64,000 nt of DNA from Warburgia ugandensis. Its lineage: Eukaryota; Streptophyta; Magnoliopsida; Canellales; Canellaceae. Under the pieces are notes generated by a model. It was not told the DNA's origin, ran no database searches, and worked only from the letters and a program-made list of their open reading frames with translations. The position numbers and the translations under genes are program-made. How positions within the stretch are numbered: position 1 is the stretch's first letter; each line of letters opens with the position of its first letter. The DNA lies in assembly GCA_035236585.1 (NCBI GenBank), contig CP141132.1:38753880-38817879 (forward strand), written 5' to 3'. This document shows positions 59,028 through 64,000 of this stretch, in pieces.

Positions 59028-62000
59028 CAACACATAGCAATTTCACAATCAAATTGTATTAAAAGAGAAATTGTATACACATCCCTATATTTTTAATATT
59101 CTAGTCTTAGAAATCACTTAATTATTACTAATTTGGCTTAATTCTTCTATTTCAAAAGTCTAGGGTACAAATGCAACAATGCACAAAATATCTAATTTTA
59201 CACAAGAACGAGAAATTTTACATTCCAACTATATTCAAAGATAAATTGTATACATATCCCCATATTTTGAATGTTATAGTCTTAAAAATCAATTAATTAT
59301 GATTAATTTGGCTTAATTATATTGTTTCGGTAGTCTGGGAGAAAACTACACAAAATATCTAATTTTACACGAGAACGAGCAATTCTACATTCCAACTATA
59401 TTCAAAGATAAATTGTATACATATCCCTTAATTTATAATGTTATTGTCCTAAAAATCACTTAATTATGACTAATTTGGCTTAATTATACTGTTTCGATAG
59501 CTTAGGCAAAAAATGCAAAAAATATTTAATTTTATACAAGATAGAGGAATTTCACATTCAAACTCTATTAAAAGATGAATTGTATACACATCCAAAATTT
59601 TTGAATATTTTAGTCTTAAAAATGACTCAATTATCACCAATTTGATAAAAGTTTAATGTTTCGAAAGTCCTACTTACAAATGTAAAAATGCACAAAATAT
59701 ATAAATTTACACAAGAGCAATTCCACATTCCAACTATATTGAAAGATAAATTGTATGCACATCCCTATATTTTTAATATTTTAGTCTTGAAAATCACTTA
59801 ATTATCACTAATTCGATTTAATTCTACAATTTCAGAAGTCTATGGTACAAATGCAAAAATGCACAAAATATCTAAATTTACACAAGAACGAGCAATTTTA
59901 CATTCCAGCTATATTGAAAGTTATTTGAATGTTATAGTCTTAGAAATTTTCTTTGATTATACTATTTCTATGGTCTAGGGGAAAAATGCACAAAATATCT
60001 AATTTTATACAAGACATAGCAATTTCACATTCAAACTGTATTAAAAGAGAAATTGTATGCACATCCTATATTTTGAATATTTTAGTCCTAAAAATGACTT
60101 AATTATCACCAATTTGGCATAAGTCTACAATTTCAAAAGTCTATGGTGCGAATGCAAAAATGCACAAAATATATAATTTAACATAAGAAAGAAGAATTTC
60201 ACATTCCAACTATATTGAAAGATAAATTGTATACACATCCCTATATTTTTAATATATTAGTCTTGGAAATTACTTAATTATCACTAATTTGGCTTAATTA
60301 TACTATTTCAAAAGTCTAGGGTACAAATGCAACAATGCACAATATATCTTACTTTACACAAGAATGAGCAATTTTACATTCCAACTATATTCAAAGATAA
60401 ATTGTGTACATATCCCTATATTGTGAATGTTATAGTCTTAGAAATCTCTCAATTATGACTAATTTGGCTTAATTATATTGTTTGGATAGCCTATGGGAAA
60501 AATAAACAAAATATCTAATTTTATACAACAAGGAGCAATTTCACATTCAAATTGTATTAAAAGAGAAATTGTATATACATCCTAATTTTGAATATTTTAG
60601 CCCTAAAAATGACTTAATTAACTCCAATTTGGTTTAAGTCTACCATTTTGAAAGACCTGCATACAAATGCAAAAATGCACAAAATATCTAATTTTACACA
60701 AGAAAGAGCAATTTCACATTCAACCTATATTTAAGTATAAATTTGACATGCATCCCTCTTTTTTTAATATTTTAGCGTCAGAAATCACTTAATTATTACT
60801 AATTTGTCTTAATTCTACTATTTCAAAAATCAAGGGTACAAAATAAAATATTCACAAAATATCTAATTTTGTACAAGAAAGAGCAATTTTACATTCCAAC
60901 TATATTAAAAGACAAACCGCATATATATCGCTATATTTTGAATGTTATAGTCCTAAAAATCACTTAATTATGACTAATTCGGTTTAATTATACTGTTTCG
61001 ATAGTTTTGGGAGAAAATGCACGAAATATCTAATTTTATACAAGACAGCGCAATTTTACATTCAAACTGTATTAAAAGATAAATTGTATACACATCCTAT
61101 ATTTTGAATAGTTTAGTCTTGAAAATGACTCTATTATCACCAATTTGGCATAAGTCTATTGTTTTGAAACTCCTGCGTACTAATGACAAAATGCACAAAA
61201 TATATAATTTAACACAAGAAAGTGCAATTTAACATTCCAACTATATTGAAAGATAAATTGCATACACAGCCCTCTATTTTAATATTTTAGTCTTAGAAAT
61301 CACTTAATTATCACTAATTTGGCTTAATTCTATAATTTCAAAAGCCTAGTGTACAAATGCAAAAATGCACAAAATATTTAATTTTGCACAAGAATGAGCA
61401 ATTTTACACTCCAACTATATTCAAAGATAAATTCTATACATATCCCTATTTTTTGAATGTTATAATATTAGAAATCACTTAATTAGGACTAATTTGGCTT
61501 AATTATACTGTCTCGATAGTTTAGAGGAAAAATGCACCAGATATCTAATTTTATACAACACACAGCAATTTCACTTTCAAATTGTATTAAAAGAGAAATT
61601 GTATACACATCCCTATATTTTTAATATTCTAGTCTTAGAAATCACTTAATTATCACTAATTTGGCTTAATTCTACTATTTCAAAAGTCTAGGGTACAAAT
61701 GCAACAATGCACAAAATATCTAATTTTACACAAGAACGAGCAATTTTACATTCCAACTATATTCAAAGATAAATTGTATACATATCCCTATATTTGGAAT
61801 GTTATGGTCATAAAAATCAATTAATTATGACTAATTTGGTTTAATTATATTGTTTCGGTAGTCTGGGAGAAAACTGCACAAAATATCTAAATTTACACGA
61901 GAACGAGCAATTCTACATTCCAACTATATTCAAAGATAAATTCTATGCATATCCCTAAATTTATAATGTTATCGTCCTAAAAATCACTTAATTATGACTA

Positions 62001-64000
62001 ATTTGGCTTAAATATACTGTTTTGATAGTTTAGGGGGAAAAAGCACAAAATAGAGGAATTTCACATTCAAACTAGATCAAAAGATTAATTGTATACACAT
62101 CCAAAATTTTTGAATATTTTAGTCTTAAAAATGACTCAATTATCACCAATTTGCCATAAGTTTAATGTTTGGAAAATCCTACTTAATAATGCAAAAATCC
62201 ACAAAATATCTAATTTTACACAAGAGCAATTTCACATTCCAACTATATTGAAAGATAAATTATATGCACATCCCTATATTTTTAATATTTTGGTCTGGGA
62301 AATCACTTAATTATCACTAATTTGATTTAATTCTACAATTTCAGAAGTCTATGCTGCAAATGCAAAAATGCACAAAATATCTAAATTTACACAAGAACGA
62401 GCAATTTTACATTCCAGATATATTCAAAGATGAATTGTATGCATATCCCTATATTTTGAATGTTATAGTCTTAGAAATTTGCCTTAATTATACTGTTTCT
62501 ATGGTCTAGGGGAAAAATGGACAAAATATCTAATTTTATACAAGACAAAGCAATTTCTCATTCAAACTGTATTAAAAGAGAAATTGTATGCACATCCTAT
62601 ATTTTGAATATTTTAGTCCTAAAAATGACTTAATTATCACCAATTTGGCTTAAGTCTACAATTTCAAAAGTCTATGGTGCAAATGCAAAAATGCACAAAA
62701 TATATAATTTAACACAAGAAAGAAGAATTTCACATTCCAACTATATTGAAAGATAAATTGTATACACATCCTATATTTTTAATATTTTAGTCTTGAAAAT
62801 TACTTAATTATCACTAATTGGGCTTAATTTTACTATTTCAAAAGTCTAGGGTACAATTGCAACAATGCACAAAATATCTTACTTTACACAAGAATGAGTA
62901 ATTTTACATTCCAACTATAGTCAAAGATAAATTGTATACATATCCCTATATTTTGAAAGTTATAGTCTTAAAAATCAATTAATTATGACTAATTTGGCTT
63001 AATTATATTATTTAGGTATTCTGGGAGAAAAATGCACAAAATATCTAATTTTACACGAGAACGAGCAATTCTACATTCCAACTATATTCAAAGATAAATT
63101 GTATACATATCCTTAATTTATAATGTTATTGTCCTAAAAATTACTTAATTATGACTAATTTGGCTTAATTATACTGTTTTGATAGTTAAGGGGAAAAATG
63201 CACAAAATATCTAATTTTATACAAAATAGAGGAATTTCACATTCAAACTGTATTAAAAGATTAATTATATACACATCCTATATTTTGAATAGTTTAGTCT
63301 TGAAAATGACTATATTATCACCAATTCGGCTTAAGTCTACTATTTCAAAACTCCTGCGTACAAATGAAAAAATGCACAAAATATATAATTTAACACAAGA
63401 AAGAGCAATTTCACATTCCAGCTATATTGAAAGATGATTGCATACACATCCCTCTATTTTAATATTTTAGTCTAAGAAATCACTTAATTATCACTCATTT
63501 GGCTTAATTCTATAATTTCAAAAGCCTAGTGTACAAATGCAAAAATGCACAAAATATTTAATTTTGCACAAGAATGCGCAATTTTCCACTGCAACTATAT
63601 TCAAAGATAAATTATATACATATCCCTATTTTTTGAATGTTATAATCTTAGAAATCACTTAATTAGGACTAATTTGGCTTAATTATACTGTCTCGATAGT
63701 TTTGAGGACAAATGCACCAAATGTCTAATTTTATACAACATATAGCAATTTCACATTCAAACTGTATTAAAAGAGTAATTGTACACACATCCCTATATTT
63801 TTAATATTTTAGTCTTAGAAATCACTTAATTATCACTAATTTGGCTTAATTCTACTATTTCAAAAGTCTAGGGTACAAATGCACCAATGCACGAAATATC
63901 TAATTTTACACAAGAATGAGCAATTTTGCATTCCAACTATATTCAAAGATAAATTGTATACATATCCCTATATTTTGAATGTTATAGTCTTAAAAATAAA
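59028..64000 (+). repeat. Satellite block S2 with higher-order repeats, continues past window
   Basis: About 28-29 monomers of ~165-177 bp, same family and orientation as S1, marked by GCACAAAATATCTAATTTTA. Monomer variants follow in order; the variant with AATTTTATACAA recurs at about 60003, 60519, 61035 and 61552, so three monomers form a ~516-bp unit. A larger repeat of about 2528 bp is also visible (CAAATTGTATTAAAAGAG at 59050 and 61578; CTTACTTTACACAAGAATGAG-type variant near 60340 and 62870). Later copies show monomer losses and gains. No coding content. Confidence 0.92.

Noticed and set aside
62089..63437. Small plus-strand frames
   Set aside because: They are satellite monomers read through by chance; stop positions vary between monomers.

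Overview
The window looks like nuclear DNA from a land plant, most likely pericentromeric or otherwise heterochromatic. It is AT-rich and has no intact gene. It holds decayed Ty3/gypsy retrotransposons of the Athila type (Asp-tRNA-like primer site; gag, protease, RT, RNase H and integrase remnants), several very long solo LTRs, a CACTA (En/Spm) remnant, and two blocks of one ~174-bp AT-rich satellite. The sequence alone does not identify the species.

Layout. 1-4929: a very long LTR on the minus strand, cut by the window edge. 5034-5613: two tandem 290-bp units. 5614-5960: a worn Athila-like LTR piece (minus). 6341-12660: an unclassified repeat (X) split by an Athila LTR (LTR A). LTR A itself carries another LTR fragment and a piece of a host membrane-protein gene. 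12661-44724: an Athila nest. LTR B and its leader are interrupted by LTR C, whose gag is interrupted by a more complete element running from LTR D (23529) to LTR F (37063). Solo LTRs of a second, Tekay/del-like lineage sit in LTR C (18133-21830), in the D-F leader (26370-29242) and in LTR F (37729-42634). 44725-46894: satellite block S1. 46895-47691: a fragment of the long LTR (minus). 47692-49603: the 3' part of a CACTA element with a broken Ulp1/C48 peptidase gene. 49604-53945: two direct repeats (R1, R2) around an inverted, uninterrupted copy of X. 53946-56485: an Athila LTR (minus). 56486-59027: unassigned. 59028-64000: satellite block S2, with higher-order structure.

How the parts relate. 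The order of interruptions gives a relative history: X, then Athila B, then C, then D-F, then the solo LTRs. Reading frames are broken throughout, so nothing here should make a functional protein. The most notable items are the higher-order satellite, a stem-loop at nearly the same place in four long LTRs of different sequence, the captured gene fragment inside an LTR, and the direct junction between pol and satellite. All alignments and identities were judged by eye; no searches were run.
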